Of a DNA stretch of 40,241 nt, positions 7,837-15,393 are shown in pieces (the stretch's first letter is position 1; each line of letters starts with the position of its first letter). The position numbers were made by a program, and so were the translations under genes. Origin of the DNA: a virus; IMG/VR virus record IMGVR_UViG_3300028895_000526, positions 1 to 40,241 of that record; one strand, written 5' to 3'. The notes under the pieces are model-generated. The model was not told where the DNA came from, did not search any database, and was given only the letters and a program-made list of their open reading frames with translations.

Positions 7837-9817
7837 TTGGTATTACTTTCTCTGATTGATTAATCGCTCTCTTCAAATTATTTGGATCGAGCTTCTGTCC
7901 TCCTTGACCTTGTTGTCCTGGTATTTGATCTAAAGCACTCAGAGCTGGTTGGCTCTTAATAACTTTTGATGGATCTTTCCCATAGACTTCTGCAAGAGCT
8001 TTGAGAGATTCTTCTTGATTAACCATCGGATCTTCACCAGTAAGTTTTCTCCAAGCAATCTCATTCTCTTTCTTTTCTCTCTCAGTTTCTTTGAGAGATG
8101 AGTTCGGAACAAGTTCAGCAACGATCTTTGCATTACGAATTGCTGATGGCTTAATATCAACAACTTGTGAGTTCTCTTCTGTTCTCTCATTTAGAACGTT
8201 AAGTTGCTCTTGCGATCTTGGATTCGGACGAATATTAATCTCCATCTTTCCAAGAGCATCATTCAGAAGTCTAACGTTCTCAACTACAACCTTGCGATGC
8301 TTACCAGTTGACTTTAGTCTTTTTGAATAATAGTATAGTAAATTCTTAGCTCTTTGTTCAAGTCTTGCTTCTTCAGCCCACTCCATCTGTTTTAGAAACA
8401 AACCCATAATCTCTAACGAAGCTTGTCTTGCAGTAGCAACTTCTTCAGCTGTTCTTACACGACCTGCTCCAGCAATACCTGATTGTTCATGTCCAGTTGA
8501 TGTTGACTCATTCATCCGTTGTTGCATCACATTTAATAGCCCAGTCGAGAAGTTTGTCTGTGGAGAGATCTTGAACTCTCTAATTGAGTTTAGATCTGTA
8601 CCTTGGTCTAAGTCAATTACGTTTGCAGGATATAACCAATCTAGATCGATGTCAGAACCAGATGCATTAAAGATAGGAGACTTCAATGCAATGAACATCT
8701 GGTCGAGAGACATATTCCAGATTGCATTTGTCATATCTTGAAACGATGCTAACTTAAACGGTAAGCTCATTCCGAGATAGTAGTTCACACTGAGAGGTTC
8801 AAATCTAGTTAGATGTAATGGTATCTGTCCATGAACGTATGTCTTAGATAACGGATTCTCTGGCTCTGTCAGCAAGATGTTATTTGCCATAACATCGAAT
8901 GTGTCTGTCAGGCTATTCCAATACTTTCGAACAATAACTTTATCGCCAGCCTCAGCACCGTGTGGGAGTCCAAATGTTTTTACTTCAGACTGTTGATATG
9001 CTGAGAGTGGCTGTACTTTATGGATATTCGAATAATCTGCGTATTCTTTTTTAAATGTGTCGAAGTCTGGTAACAATTCAATAGCAGCTCGACCCATCTC
9101 TTGAACTGAGAGTTTCGTTATATCGCCTGGGACAAAACTCTCGATCGGTATAAGCCAACTCATGACATCTTCATAGTCATAAATTGACTTATACTTCCAA
9201 TTCCCTCTGCGAGATCTAGAAGTTTTAACTCGACGTCGCCCTTCGTAATATCCCTCCTCTCGAAGAGCTGCACCTTTGATCGCAGCTTCAAACATTGTAT
9301 AGAAGAGAAGGATCTCTTCGCTGCCAACCCCATACTTACCTCTTGCTGAGTTCTCGTATAGGTTTGTTATGACTTTCGGTGTTTTCGAATCAAAGCCTTC
9401 GGCGTCCCGGAAACGGACCATGATACGTTGAGCAGCAAGACGAGCGAGGACTGCTAGCATTTTGTTTCGAGTTACTGGATCGAAGACATCTGCTTGCCAA
9501 TCATCTTTGTAATCAGGCTTCTCAGAGATCGAATTAACTCTCTTGTGACTCTCTCTCCAGTATTGCTCTGGCTTGAGTTGAGTTTGGTTCTCTCCCTGAC
9601 CTAACAACTCTGATGGCTTGTCTCGTTGGTCCTTCATAACTCGAATCTCTTCAACTCTGTCAGCAACATAATCTTCTTCATGTGCAGTCTGCTTCGACTT
9701 CTTTACCATGATATGAAGATCTTTGATTTTCTCGCCTGGTTTCAGTTGCTGGTTCTTTCTTGTATCTTGCTGTAAGAACTTTTCGTCTTCTACTCTTACT
9801 TTGATTTTAGATGGCAT
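7823..9817 (-). CDS. Portal protein
   Basis: At 664 residues, directly downstream of the large terminase (3 nt gap), it fits the portal of podovirus-like phages: a dodecameric ring at the capsid vertex that receives the terminase and passes DNA. The mid-region has PIESFVPGDITKLSVQEMGRA-like and RYWNSL/LTRFEPLSVNYYLG segments, and the C-terminal part is helical and charged with a Gln/Gly-rich end (GQQGQGGQ), typical of portal barrel or crown regions. No enzymatic site is expected. Start: ATG at 9817, preceded by TTAAAGT and no Shine-Dalgarno. Call from size, order and sequence character. Confidence 0.8.
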   Translation of the reverse strand: MPSKIKVRVEDEKFLQQDTRKNQQLKPGEKIKDLHIMVKKSKQTAHEEDYVADRVEEIRVMKDQRDKPSELLGQGENQTQLKPEQYWRESHKRVNSISEKPDYKDDWQADVFDPVTRNKMLAVLARLAAQRIMVRFRDAEGFDSKTPKVITNLYENSARGKYGVGSEEILLFYTMFEAAIKGAALREEGYYEGRRRVKTSRSRRGNWKYKSIYDYEDVMSWLIPIESFVPGDITKLSVQEMGRAAIELLPDFDTFKKEYADYSNIHKVQPLSAYQQSEVKTFGLPHGAEAGDKVIVRKYWNSLTDTFDVMANNILLTEPENPLSKTYVHGQIPLHLTRFEPLSVNYYLGMSLPFKLASFQDMTNAIWNMSLDQMFIALKSPIFNASGSDIDLDWLYPANVIDLDQGTDLNSIREFKISPQTNFSTGLLNVMQQRMNESTSTGHEQSGIAGAGRVRTAEEVATARQASLEIMGLFLKQMEWAEEARLEQRAKNLLYYYSKRLKSTGKHRKVVVENVRLLNDALGKMEINIRPNPRSQEQLNVLNERTEENSQVVDIKPSAIRNAKIVAELVPNSSLKETEREKKENEIAWRKLTGEDPMVNQEESLKALAEVYGKDPSKVIKSQPALSALDQIPGQQGQGGQKLDPNNLKRAINQSEKVIPNEGI

Positions 9818-9820
9818 ACT

Positions 9821-11431
9821 TTAATAAGGCACCTTTCTAAAGCTTTTGCTAACACGTTTTCTTCTCTTTGCTTTCATCTGCTTCATAAAATTCTTCTCAG
9901 CGTCGTCAGCTCTTGGTCTGACAATTGTTTCTCTAGCGAACGTTAAAGCAAAGGCATCCCAGGTGTCTGGTGATTTAATACGTCTCTTTCTCATCTCCTT
10001 CTTAGACATGATCTGAAGTATTCCTTTCTCTGTCGAATACTTGACTTGTAAGACTTCTTCCCAGCTTCGATCATGTTCAAGCTCCATTCCAGCTGTCAAT
10101 GCGAGAGCTGCTCTCCAATGCATTTGTGCCCTAGCATTCTTAAAGTCTTGCGAGTCTTTCGATCTCTCTGGAGAGTTAGAACCCTTGACTGAGACAATAC
10201 CTTTGTATGTCTGAGCAAGTCGATCGTATACTCCCTTACCAATTCCAATGGCATCAACGAAGACGTTTCTCGGATCAATATTGAAAGCATCGATAAAATG
10301 ACATGCTTGAGAATAGATCAGCATTGTATCAATCGTTCTCTTTCTCCATAAGACTTTCGCAGCATTTGCGCCACGGAGCACAAGAGTTGAATAGTCTCGT
10401 CCTTCTCCTGCAGAGTCAATGCCAAGACGTAACTCTCCAAAGAGTTGAACTTGTGGCTTCAAAGCTTTGTTTAGATTTTCTTCTAAAACAAGAGGAGAGT
10501 AACCATCTGCATCGACTGCCTCCTCCTCAGGGAATTTGCATTGAAAGAGAATTGAATAGAGAGGCCGTTCTGCAGCCTCTTCTAGAAACGGTTTGTTATA
10601 TTGTCCATCTGCTAAACCGATTCTCTCATCGATAAAGATCTTCTTATACTTCGTGTCTTTGAAAGATTGATAGAAATGATTACGAGCAAATGGGTTTCCA
10701 ATTTTTACGTAGCAAGTGTCTTCGCCTTTACCAGCTAACATTCTGAACACACCAGCTTCGATTTCATTGGAGATCAATGATGACTCATCTGAGACAACGT
10801 TTCTTCCTCCAAATCCCATAACAGCGTTGATCGCTTCATTAACTCTATGAGCTTCACAAGATACAATCTCTACTGAGCCATATCTTGCAACATTGTCTTC
10901 AGACAAGATTTGATACGTCAACTTCACCTTCGACTTCTCTTCGAGTAATCGATTCATAGCATCTCTGCTTTTGTTTCTGACTCCAGTAAGCTTTCCTTTG
11001 AAGTATGCGTTTTCCGATGTCGCTTTGATAATGTAATTGATGAGTAGCTTACCACGTTTAGAGTCTGGTACAATCACTAGCCAGTCCTCAGGGAATACTG
11101 CGATCCGTGCTAGTAAAGCCATTGCTATTGTAATTGTCTTCCCGTACTGAGTACTCGAGACAATCAACATTCTCGGATGAAGTCTTTGGAAAATACTTTT
11201 GAAGATCAGAGTCTCAGCAGGAGTTAAGAAGAATGTCTCTTGCTGGTCTGTCACAAACATCGAAGCAACCATGTTCCAGGTTGGATCTTCTTGTAGTTCA
11301 CGATACTCTTGTTGAATGATCTCTTTGAGTTCGTCATCAGAGTTGTTGATCTTCAAAGTACCTCCGAAGACATCGAAGTCTACTTTTGTTGGATCTGGAT
11401 AAAGATAGTCTGTCTGCATATTATGCGTCAT
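9821..11431 (-). CDS. terL: Terminase large subunit
   Basis: ATP-driven DNA packaging motor and headful or site-specific nuclease. In numbering from the 11431 ATG (536 aa), Walker A is SSTQYGKT at about 92-99 and Walker B is VVSDES with Asp-Glu at about 215-216. The RNase H-like nuclease Asps are visible in LRLGIDSAGEGRDYS (Asp at about 339), VFVDAIGIG (Asp about 393) and SPDTWDAFA (Asp about 489 and 492). All key motifs are present, so the enzyme is expected to be active. The chosen start overlaps the small subunit's stop region (ATGACGCATAA); a longer frame to 11467 exists but would overlap the small subunit gene further. It is the cleanest marker that the leftward unit is late. Confidence 0.93.
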   Translation of the reverse strand: MTHNMQTDYLYPDPTKVDFDVFGGTLKINNSDDELKEIIQQEYRELQEDPTWNMVASMFVTDQQETFFLTPAETLIFKSIFQRLHPRMLIVSSTQYGKTITIAMALLARIAVFPEDWLVIVPDSKRGKLLINYIIKATSENAYFKGKLTGVRNKSRDAMNRLLEEKSKVKLTYQILSEDNVARYGSVEIVSCEAHRVNEAINAVMGFGGRNVVSDESSLISNEIEAGVFRMLAGKGEDTCYVKIGNPFARNHFYQSFKDTKYKKIFIDERIGLADGQYNKPFLEEAAERPLYSILFQCKFPEEEAVDADGYSPLVLEENLNKALKPQVQLFGELRLGIDSAGEGRDYSTLVLRGANAAKVLWRKRTIDTMLIYSQACHFIDAFNIDPRNVFVDAIGIGKGVYDRLAQTYKGIVSVKGSNSPERSKDSQDFKNARAQMHWRAALALTAGMELEHDRSWEEVLQVKYSTEKGILQIMSKKEMRKRRIKSPDTWDAFALTFARETIVRPRADDAEKNFMKQMKAKRRKRVSKSFRKVPY

Positions 11432-12134
11432 TAACTTCTTTTGTTGGAACCATGATACCCTTCTCAATCTTGACTGGCATCCTAGTTCTCGGTGTCTCTT
11501 CAGTTGGTTTTACTTCTTTCCCAAGTCCAGCGATCTTTGCCATAGACTGCTGAATTGATCTGAGAGACTCTTCACTTTCTGAACCGCCTTGTTTGTCTGA
11601 CCAGCCATATCGATTTCTCATGTTCTGAGCAAACAACGCAGTATTGAAGAACTTGCCCATGTGGACTCCCTGTCTTCCTAGCTTCATCCACCATGCTTCT
11701 GCAAGCTCAAGACCATGATTGACAGTCTTACGATACTCTGCACACTTCTCACGAATGTCTTGTCTCTTTGCACTCTCTGCTCGATCGATGAGAAAGCGAT
11801 GCATCTTCTTTGTAAGACCTAGCATCATTAAGACTTCCTCGAGAGATGCTCCCTCTGAGAAAGCTTTAGTCATCTTCTTCGGCCATGACTGGATCTTGAA
11901 TACGTCGTATGCTTTTGACTTGAGACGACCCTTTCTGACTGGATCAGTCTCTTCTGGAGTAAACCTTGCCCGCTGACGTCTATGTTTGTCTGCTAACTTC
12001 TCAAGCTTAGACATCTCATCCTTCTTTGCTTGTGGTAACTTGATAGGGCTTTCCTCTTCTCTGCCATTAAGCAAAGCTTCCTTATGAATGCGACGGCTTC
12101 GGCGAAGATTGTTTTTTCGAAGTCTTCTTGTCAT
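11421..12134 (-). CDS. terS: Terminase small subunit
   Basis: DNA-recognition subunit of the packaging motor. I use the ATG at 12134 (MTRRLRKNN), because CAGGGAGAAGACAAATG gives a strong Shine-Dalgarno at proper spacing, whereas the frame to 12164 has none. The N-terminus is very basic. A helix-turn-helix-like segment lies at about residues 97-116 (SLEEVLMMLGLTKKMHRFLI), followed at about 140-180 by HGLELAEAWW...GRQG...FFNTALFAQNMRNRYGWSDK, a signature seen in phage small terminases. The gene overlaps the upstream 134-aa gene by 53 nt and the large subunit by 11 nt. Confidence 0.85.
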   Translation of the reverse strand: MTRRLRKNNLRRSRRIHKEALLNGREEESPIKLPQAKKDEMSKLEKLADKHRRQRARFTPEETDPVRKGRLKSKAYDVFKIQSWPKKMTKAFSEGASLEEVLMMLGLTKKMHRFLIDRAESAKRQDIREKCAEYRKTVNHGLELAEAWWMKLGRQGVHMGKFFNTALFAQNMRNRYGWSDKQGGSESEESLRSIQQSMAKIAGLGKEVKPTEETPRTRMPVKIEKGIMVPTKEVNDA

Positions 12135-12486
12135 TTGTCTTCTCCCTGATGTACTGAAGCTCAAATGGTTTCAGGTAAGGCGAGAGACGCTTCGTCAACT
12201 GTTCGTCTCCTTCCTTGATCAGGAGTTTTAATAAATCAGATCTTCTTGACTCACCTGTAAGTCCGATGTGCTGTAAAATCTCGGTTATGCTGAGTGTAGT
12301 GTGGTATGCAGGTTGGATCCTCTGATACTTGGAAAAAAATGGATCGCGTTTGAGAACGGCTTCCATCTCCTTCAATGCTTCGTCGAGGGTATAGGATAAG
12401 CCGACGTGAAGATGATTGTAGATCAGGTTGTTAACTACAACATCTGCGACGACTGCATACACTTTTAATTTCTCGATCTTGATCAT
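12082..12486 (-). CDS. Hypothetical protein upstream of terminase (134 aa)
   Basis: Not recognised. Begins MIKIEKLKVYAVVADVVVNNLIYNHLHVGLSY: a beta-hydrophobic N-terminus, then a helical, charged region, then a basic Ser/Lys-rich tail (NDKKTSKKQSSPKPSHS). There is no membrane helix. It overlaps the terminase small subunit by 53 nt and follows the 93-aa gene after 8 nt, so it is part of the same late transcript. Function unknown. Confidence 0.7.
   Translation of the reverse strand: MIKIEKLKVYAVVADVVVNNLIYNHLHVGLSYTLDEALKEMEAVLKRDPFFSKYQRIQPAYHTTLSITEILQHIGLTGESRRSDLLKLLIKEGDEQLTKRLSPYLKPFELQYIREKTNDKKTSKKQSSPKPSHS
12120..12148 (-). promoter_or_regulatory. Ribosome-binding site that fixes the small terminase start
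   Basis: On the minus strand AGGGAGAAG ends 4 nt before the ATG at 12134-12132. It is one of few clear Shine-Dalgarno matches in the window, most other starts having AT-rich leaders without one, so it supports the internal start over the upstream frame. Confidence 0.65.
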
Positions 12487-12494
12487 AAAATTCT

Positions 12495-12776
12495 CTATGA
12501 GGTCTTCTGTTCTTTTGGCCCATCTATGGGGTGTTCCCCCGGAGCCCTCTGTAGAGTAGAGTTTAGAAGAGCATACCTTTGATAGGCTTCTGATAGCTGG
12601 CCAAATACCTCTATCACTGCAATGAGCGGAATCTGGTGGTTCCTTACTACATTGTCAATGTCTTCCATCAGTGCCTTCATCTTAGCTTGGTTCTCTTTGA
12701 CCTTCTTGTCCTTTAGAAGGTTGTTGATGTCCTTGCTCTTTTGTGCTTGGCTTTGTTTAAGTCTGCCAAAGTTCAT
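12495..12776 (-). CDS. Hypothetical helical protein (93 aa)
   Basis: Not recognised. Predominantly helical with Lys/Gln/Asn-rich N-terminal half (KDINNLLKDKKVKENQAKM), then a moderately hydrophobic helix. The start has a good purine-rich site (AAGGAAG about 6 nt before ATG), and overlaps the stop of the upstream winged-helix gene by 4 nt, so the two are translationally coupled. Confidence 0.65.
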   Translation of the reverse strand: MNFGRLKQSQAQKSKDINNLLKDKKVKENQAKMKALMEDIDNVVRNHQIPLIAVIEVFGQLSEAYQRYALLNSTLQRAPGEHPIDGPKEQKTS

Positions 12777-13069
12777 ATTGTCTTCCTTGCCTTCTTGACG
12801 GCATAGCGTACTGCTTGTTCGATCTGTTGTTGACGAACTCCCTTCCGATCGAGCTCGTACGCCTTCACGTCTATACGATCTGAAGGCTTAATTTTTAGAA
12901 ACCCTCTGTCTAACAATGAATAGAAGGTTTTGTATGTCAATGTCTCAGCGAGACGTTGATCGTCATGATGTAGCCAGTAACTGCGTGAACCTCGTATGTT
13001 AGTTGTTCTGATCTCCCAGCCATCATTGAGAAGTGAGAGAATTCTTTTCTGATTTGATGTTAGTTTCAT
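12773..13069 (-). CDS. Putative winged-helix DNA-binding protein, first leftward gene (98 aa)
   Basis: First gene of the leftward unit. The sequence reads as a winged helix: helix MKLTSNQKRILSLLNDG, a wing-like region with aromatic residues, then TLTYKTFYSLLDRGFLKIKP as a second helix pair and strand, and a basic C-terminal helix (RYAVKKARKTI). Such proteins often act as transcriptional regulators; position next to the control region would suit regulation of the late unit, but the call is pattern-based. No Shine-Dalgarno before the ATG. Confidence 0.6.
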   Translation of the reverse strand: MKLTSNQKRILSLLNDGWEIRTTNIRGSRSYWLHHDDQRLAETLTYKTFYSLLDRGFLKIKPSDRIDVKAYELDRKGVRQQQIEQAVRYAVKKARKTI

Positions 13070-13485
13070 AGGAATGTCTGAACGTAACGTATGTCATGTA
13101 TACTCCTGTACGCACTAGAAAAAATTCGTACGCGCCTGTTCTATTACGTCAACGTATATGTTTATATACGACGGTGGCGTTTTATGCCCGTGAGCGCGTT
13201 TGTGTGCGAGCGCTGACGAGCGAGAGCGTGCCCGTGTCTGAAGGTCTGAACGTTACGTTTGGCTTGTGTCAGAGTCTGAAGGCGTCCTGGAGCAGCTTCT
13301 GACATACAGCATCGTTCACGTGCGAGCACGAGCGAATGCGCCTAAGCGCTTTATCATTATCGTTATCGTTAGTCTATAGCTATTAGTCTACTACTAGTCC
13401 TCTACTGTATACGTTCTATAGGAATTATTTTTCTTTTATTCTACACGTATCATTGTCTTCTATAGACTACGTATAGTATACGTAC

Positions 13486-13536
13486 AGTATAGTATAGTAT
13501 AGTATAGTATAGTATAGTACTAGTATAGTATACGTC
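13486..13536. repeat. AGTAT pentamer array in the control region
   Basis: Six perfect consecutive AGTAT units (13486-13515) followed by an AGTAC variant and a further TAGTATAGTATACGT segment. TATAGTATACGT occurs both before (about 13473-13484) and after (about 13525-13536) the array, giving flanking copies. It could be initiator-protein iterons, a helicase-loading site or an unstable microsatellite. Confidence 0.8.
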
Positions 13537-13716
13537 CTTCTCTACGTACGCTACGTGTGCGTATGTGAGCGTGTAAGAGCAGGGAAATGATACTAGAGAG
13601 AACACTGTGACATTAGTTGCTTGTTCTTCAGTATCAACGTCCTGCTCTACACTCCTCATAACCTGCGCTCCCTTTACAGCACACTCTCGGAAAACGCTAG
13701 TAAAATGATTAATTTA

Positions 13717-13745
13717 ATTATAATATAAAATGCAACATTTGTAAA
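13717..13745 (-). promoter_or_regulatory. Leftward sigma70-type promoter (late unit)
   Basis: On the minus strand -35 TTTACA (13745-13740), exactly 17 nt, then -10 TATAAT (13722-13717, a perfect consensus). The first leftward gene starts at 13069, so transcription from here would carry a leader of about 640 nt that includes the AGTAT array. Confidence 0.6.
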
Positions 13746-13876
13746 ATATTAATCTCGCAAATCAAGGCTTGAAAACGCATAAAAACCGAGTGAAAACAAG
13801 GAGCAAAATGATAAAAAATAAATAATTTATTTGCTGCAACATTACAGCGAGAAGTGAGTTATTAACAGCTGAACCA

Positions 13877-13905
13877 TTTACAATCTTTTTAAAATGTGAT
13901 ATTAT
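13877..13905 (+). promoter_or_regulatory. Rightward sigma70-type promoter (early unit)
   Basis: TTTACA at 13877-13882, a 17-nt spacer and TATTAT at 13900-13905, 74 nt before the first early gene at 13980. The same hexamers and the same spacer recur at 15657 and on the other strand at 13717-13745. The presumed leader holds a small CAGC/GCTG hairpin (13940-13953), then the AACTCTCG motif. Confidence 0.65.
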
Positions 13906-13964
13906 GAAACTGTACCAATCAAAATCGCACTTTACATCACAGCTCAAACGCTGACATAATAATT

Positions 13965-13972
13965 AACTCTCG
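13965..13972 (+). promoter_or_regulatory. AACTCTCG motif before the first early gene
   Basis: One of eight perfect copies of AACTCTCG in 13.9-17.3 kb. Here it stands 7 nt before the ATG at 13980, in the place of a ribosome-binding site, without the hairpin seen at the stop-associated copies. Confidence 0.55.
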
Positions 13973-13979
13973 CAAAATT

Positions 13980-14249
13980 ATGAGTGAAGCAAAAACAGCT
14001 GTCCGATTCTTAATTAATCTCGACTCGGGCAAAGTTTTAGACACAGGTAAACGAGGGAGAATGAGAAGGTTACAGAGGAAGCTCGCTGAAGAAGGTACCG
14101 AAGCAATCGTTACCAAGTTCAGCTCTCTCTCTGAACGCAAGAATGCCCTTCAGCCCAAGACGAAGCAGGGCACGAATATGAAGGGGGGCAAAGGGAAACG
14201 CAGAAAACCTCGCAAACCATTACCTGAAGTCACGGGAGCTACTAAATAA
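13980..14249 (+). CDS. Small basic early protein, paralogue 1 of 3 (89 aa)
   Basis: First early gene. The N-terminal half has the shared pattern FLIN-x(3)-SGKVLDTGK, a basic helix (RMRRLQRKL) and IVTKFSSL; the second half is a disordered Lys/Arg/Gly/Pro tail. The same pattern occurs in the products at 16366 and 18194, so these are paralogues within one genome. No known family is recognised. Small, basic, abundant-type early proteins with this shape may bind nucleic acid or host RNA polymerase or ribosomes; that is inference. It is preceded by AATTAACTCTCGC and no Shine-Dalgarno, and followed by hairpin element 1. Confidence 0.8.
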   Translation: MSEAKTAVRFLINLDSGKVLDTGKRGRMRRLQRKLAEEGTEAIVTKFSSLSERKNALQPKTKQGTNMKGGKGKRRKPRKPLPEVTGATK

Positions 14250-14250
14250 T

Positions 14251-14293
14251 AACTCTCGACTGAAGCCGACTTCAATACGACCTCGGCTTCAGT
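14251..14293 (+). promoter_or_regulatory. Stop-anchored hairpin element 1
   Basis: AACTCTCG (14251-14258) follows the TAA of the 89-aa gene. An 11-bp perfect stem follows: ACTGAAGCCGA (14259-14269) with TCGGCTTCAGT (14283-14293), 13-nt loop. Then AAAGTTCTT, whose GTT could pair with the AAC. No U run, so not a standard terminator. Confidence 0.75.
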
Positions 14294-14316
14294 AAAGTTC
14301 TTATTATTAAGAATAA

Positions 14317-14562
14317 ATGATGACAGACTCGAAAAAAGTTAGTCTCGAGGTAGCTGTCTCGATGGTTGCAGACGCAATTGCGTACCACGCTGTTAAACAG
14401 TATGATGAGTACGTTGCAAACGTCGTTCCTGAGCACGTCGACCGTTTGATTAAAGAACGTTCCGACGAGGAAATCAATCCTGCAACGCTTGAGGACGATA
14501 TTTATGCTGCGTTGTATAAAGCAACAGCGAGTGAGCTAGGTATGATAGCGAGACATAACTAA
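14317..14562 (+). CDS. Small acidic early protein (81 aa)
   Basis: Not recognised. Helical and acidic (Glu/Asp with AVSMVADAIAYHAVKQYDEYVANVVPEHVDRLI). The start could be either of two consecutive ATGs (14317 or 14320), preceded by AAGAATAA with no Shine-Dalgarno. The TAA stop is itself the first part of the next TAACTCTCG motif. A small helical early protein that may bind another protein; no motif suggests more. Confidence 0.75.
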   Translation: MMTDSKKVSLEVAVSMVADAIAYHAVKQYDEYVANVVPEHVDRLIKERSDEEINPATLEDDIYAALYKATASELGMIARHN

Positions 14563-14604
14563 CTCTCGGCTGTTCATTACGTCTGTAGTGAGCAGCAATG
14601 AGTT
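14561..14604 (+). promoter_or_regulatory. Stop-anchored hairpin element 2 (best example)
   Basis: Outer stem AACTC (14561-14565) with GAGTT (14600-14604), symmetrical internal loop TCG/AAT, and an inner 12-bp stem GCTGTTCATTAC (14569-14580) with GTAGTGAGCAGC (14585-14596) closed by the tetraloop GTCT. The stem needs several U-G pairs with U on the 5' side, so it works as the plus-strand RNA and would be mismatched (A-C) in the other strand's transcript. The stop codon overlaps the first bases. Confidence 0.85.
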
Positions 14605-14627
14605 CCTAACAAATTAAGAGCACGCGT

Positions 14628-14951
14628 ATGCCTTACAGAATACCTGGTTGTGAGAGCCGCAATCATTCAATCTGTATTGGTACGAAAGATGACCTCTGGC
14701 AATGTGCAAATTGTGGTAAAACAGTTTGCCTTGCTGAAGGAAGCAGTGCAAAGCCACAGTATTGTGACGACTGCTGGAATGTCTATCAAGAATTGACAGA
14801 CGTCATTCTTTCATTATCAATGCAAAAGGTATGTGAGTACCTTGACATCGATGTCTACGCTATTGCTGACAGGCGTATCAATCGTGAAGACATGTCAGCC
14901 AATCTCGCACTCGAGATACTCGAGGAGATTAAAGACAAAGAGGGGCTTTAG
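14628..14951 (+). CDS. Small zinc-ribbon early protein (107 aa)
   Basis: Contains two cysteine pairs, CANCGKTVC...YCDDCW (about residues 26-50), a zinc-ribbon knuckle arrangement, and an N-terminal CESRNHSIC segment with more Cys/His. The C-terminal 45 residues are an amphipathic helical segment with acidic residues. Zinc ribbons of this size in phages bind nucleic acid or host transcription or translation proteins; the exact role is unknown. The start has the leader AAATTAAGAGCACGCGTATG. The stop TAG abuts the next AACTCTCG. Confidence 0.75.
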   Translation: MPYRIPGCESRNHSICIGTKDDLWQCANCGKTVCLAEGSSAKPQYCDDCWNVYQELTDVILSLSMQKVCEYLDIDVYAIADRRINREDMSANLALEILEEIKDKEGL

Positions 14952-15049
14952 AACTCTCGGTGCTCTCTCATCTAACGGAAGCCTTGGCTAGGGAGGAGGC
15001 TGTGGCTATCAATTCTCACCTCCCGCTGATGGGAGAGTGCAATGAGTTC
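14951..15049 (+). promoter_or_regulatory. Stop-anchored hairpin element 3
   Basis: Outer stem GAACTC (14951-14956) with GAGTTC (15044-15049), internal loop TCG/AAT, inner 13-bp stem GTGCTCTCTCATC (14960-14972) with GATGGGAGAGTGC (15028-15040). A nested GGGAGG/CCTCCC hairpin (14991-14996 with 15019-15024) sits in the apical region. Inner-stem bases differ from element 2 but the pairing is preserved. Ends 20 nt before the next ATG. Confidence 0.85.
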
Positions 15050-15051
15050 TT

Positions 15052-15072
15052 AACAATTAAAGAGCACGTATG
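15052..15072 (+). promoter_or_regulatory. Recurrent translation leader AATTAAAGAGCACGTATG
   Basis: The block AACAATTAAAGAGCACGT precedes ATG at 15070 and 15716 identically, and in variant form at 14628 (AAATTAAGAGCACGCGT), 16062 (CTAAAGACGAGT) and 17740 (AATTAAAGACGCGAAGCT). It contains no AGGAGG-type sequence and probably acts as the ribosome-recruiting leader. Confidence 0.6.
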
Positions 15073-15393
15073 GCGAAAGTAAAAGTCACCATACACTACG
15101 AACTGACTCTTGACGTAGAAGACGAGTTCGACTACGACGCGATTCAGAAACAAGTGTATGAGGAGCTCGTTAATAATGACAACCAGCACGGTGCATTTGA
15201 CGAGCTTTACGAAGATGCCAAAGTTGTGACTCTCGTACACAAGAAGCGAACGTGTCCAGGTTGCTTGAAAGTCTTTACAGGCTTTCCTGCACTTTCTCGC
15301 TATGAGCACGGAGACATTTGCAGTGATTGTGGTATGAGAGAAGCATTCGACGGCGACTTCATCTCCAGACAGAAAGGAGGTGAGAGTAAATGA
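15070..15393 (+). CDS. Zinc-ribbon protein of a common phage type (107 aa)
   Basis: N-terminal half is beta-alpha with a YELTLDVEDEFDYDAIQKQVYEELV segment. The C-terminal half has CPGC-x(20+)-ICSDCGMREAFDGDF; the PALSR...ICsdCG.rEAf pattern is widespread in small phage zinc-ribbon proteins of unknown function. Two CxxC pairs make a zinc-binding ribbon. Overlaps the next gene by 4 nt (ATGA), implying coupling. Preceded by element 3 and the AATTAAAGAGCACGT leader. Likely an early regulatory or nucleic-acid-binding protein. Confidence 0.8.
   Translation: MAKVKVTIHYELTLDVEDEFDYDAIQKQVYEELVNNDNQHGAFDELYEDAKVVTLVHKKRTCPGCLKVFTGFPALSRYEHGDICSDCGMREAFDGDFISRQKGGESK

Larger units (their letters stand above)
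13070..13979. other. Divergent control region; candidate origin
   Basis: No convincing gene lies here; short open frames are incidental, being composed of repeats or lacking leaders. About 13080-13330 is rich in CG, ACGT and TACG with alternating purine-pyrimidine runs. About 13330-13440 is rich in TAG/CTA. At 13486-13520 there is an AGTAT pentamer array, flanked by GTATAC palindromes. From 13690 to 13979 the DNA is very AT-rich, with a leftward promoter and a rightward promoter. The layout (divergent promoters, iterated AT pentamers, AT-rich melting segment) is what I would expect of a phage origin and transcription switch. Origin function is inference. Confidence 0.55.

Noticed and set aside
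9821-11467. Longer terminase start at 11467
   Set aside because: Would overlap the small subunit by 47 nt with no ribosome-binding site; the 11431 start is coupled at the small subunit's stop.
13486-13536. Possible CRISPR or microsatellite array
   Set aside because: Units are 5 nt with no spacers, so not CRISPR; retained as a repeat array and candidate origin instead.
13450-13659. Short minus-strand frame in the control region
   Set aside because: Its sequence is translated AGTAT repeats and it has no leader or homologue-like structure.
13762-13947. 61-aa minus-strand frame with a hydrophobic stretch, in the AT-rich region
   Set aside because: AT-rich DNA easily gives Phe/Leu/Ile runs; no start leader and it overlaps the rightward promoter.
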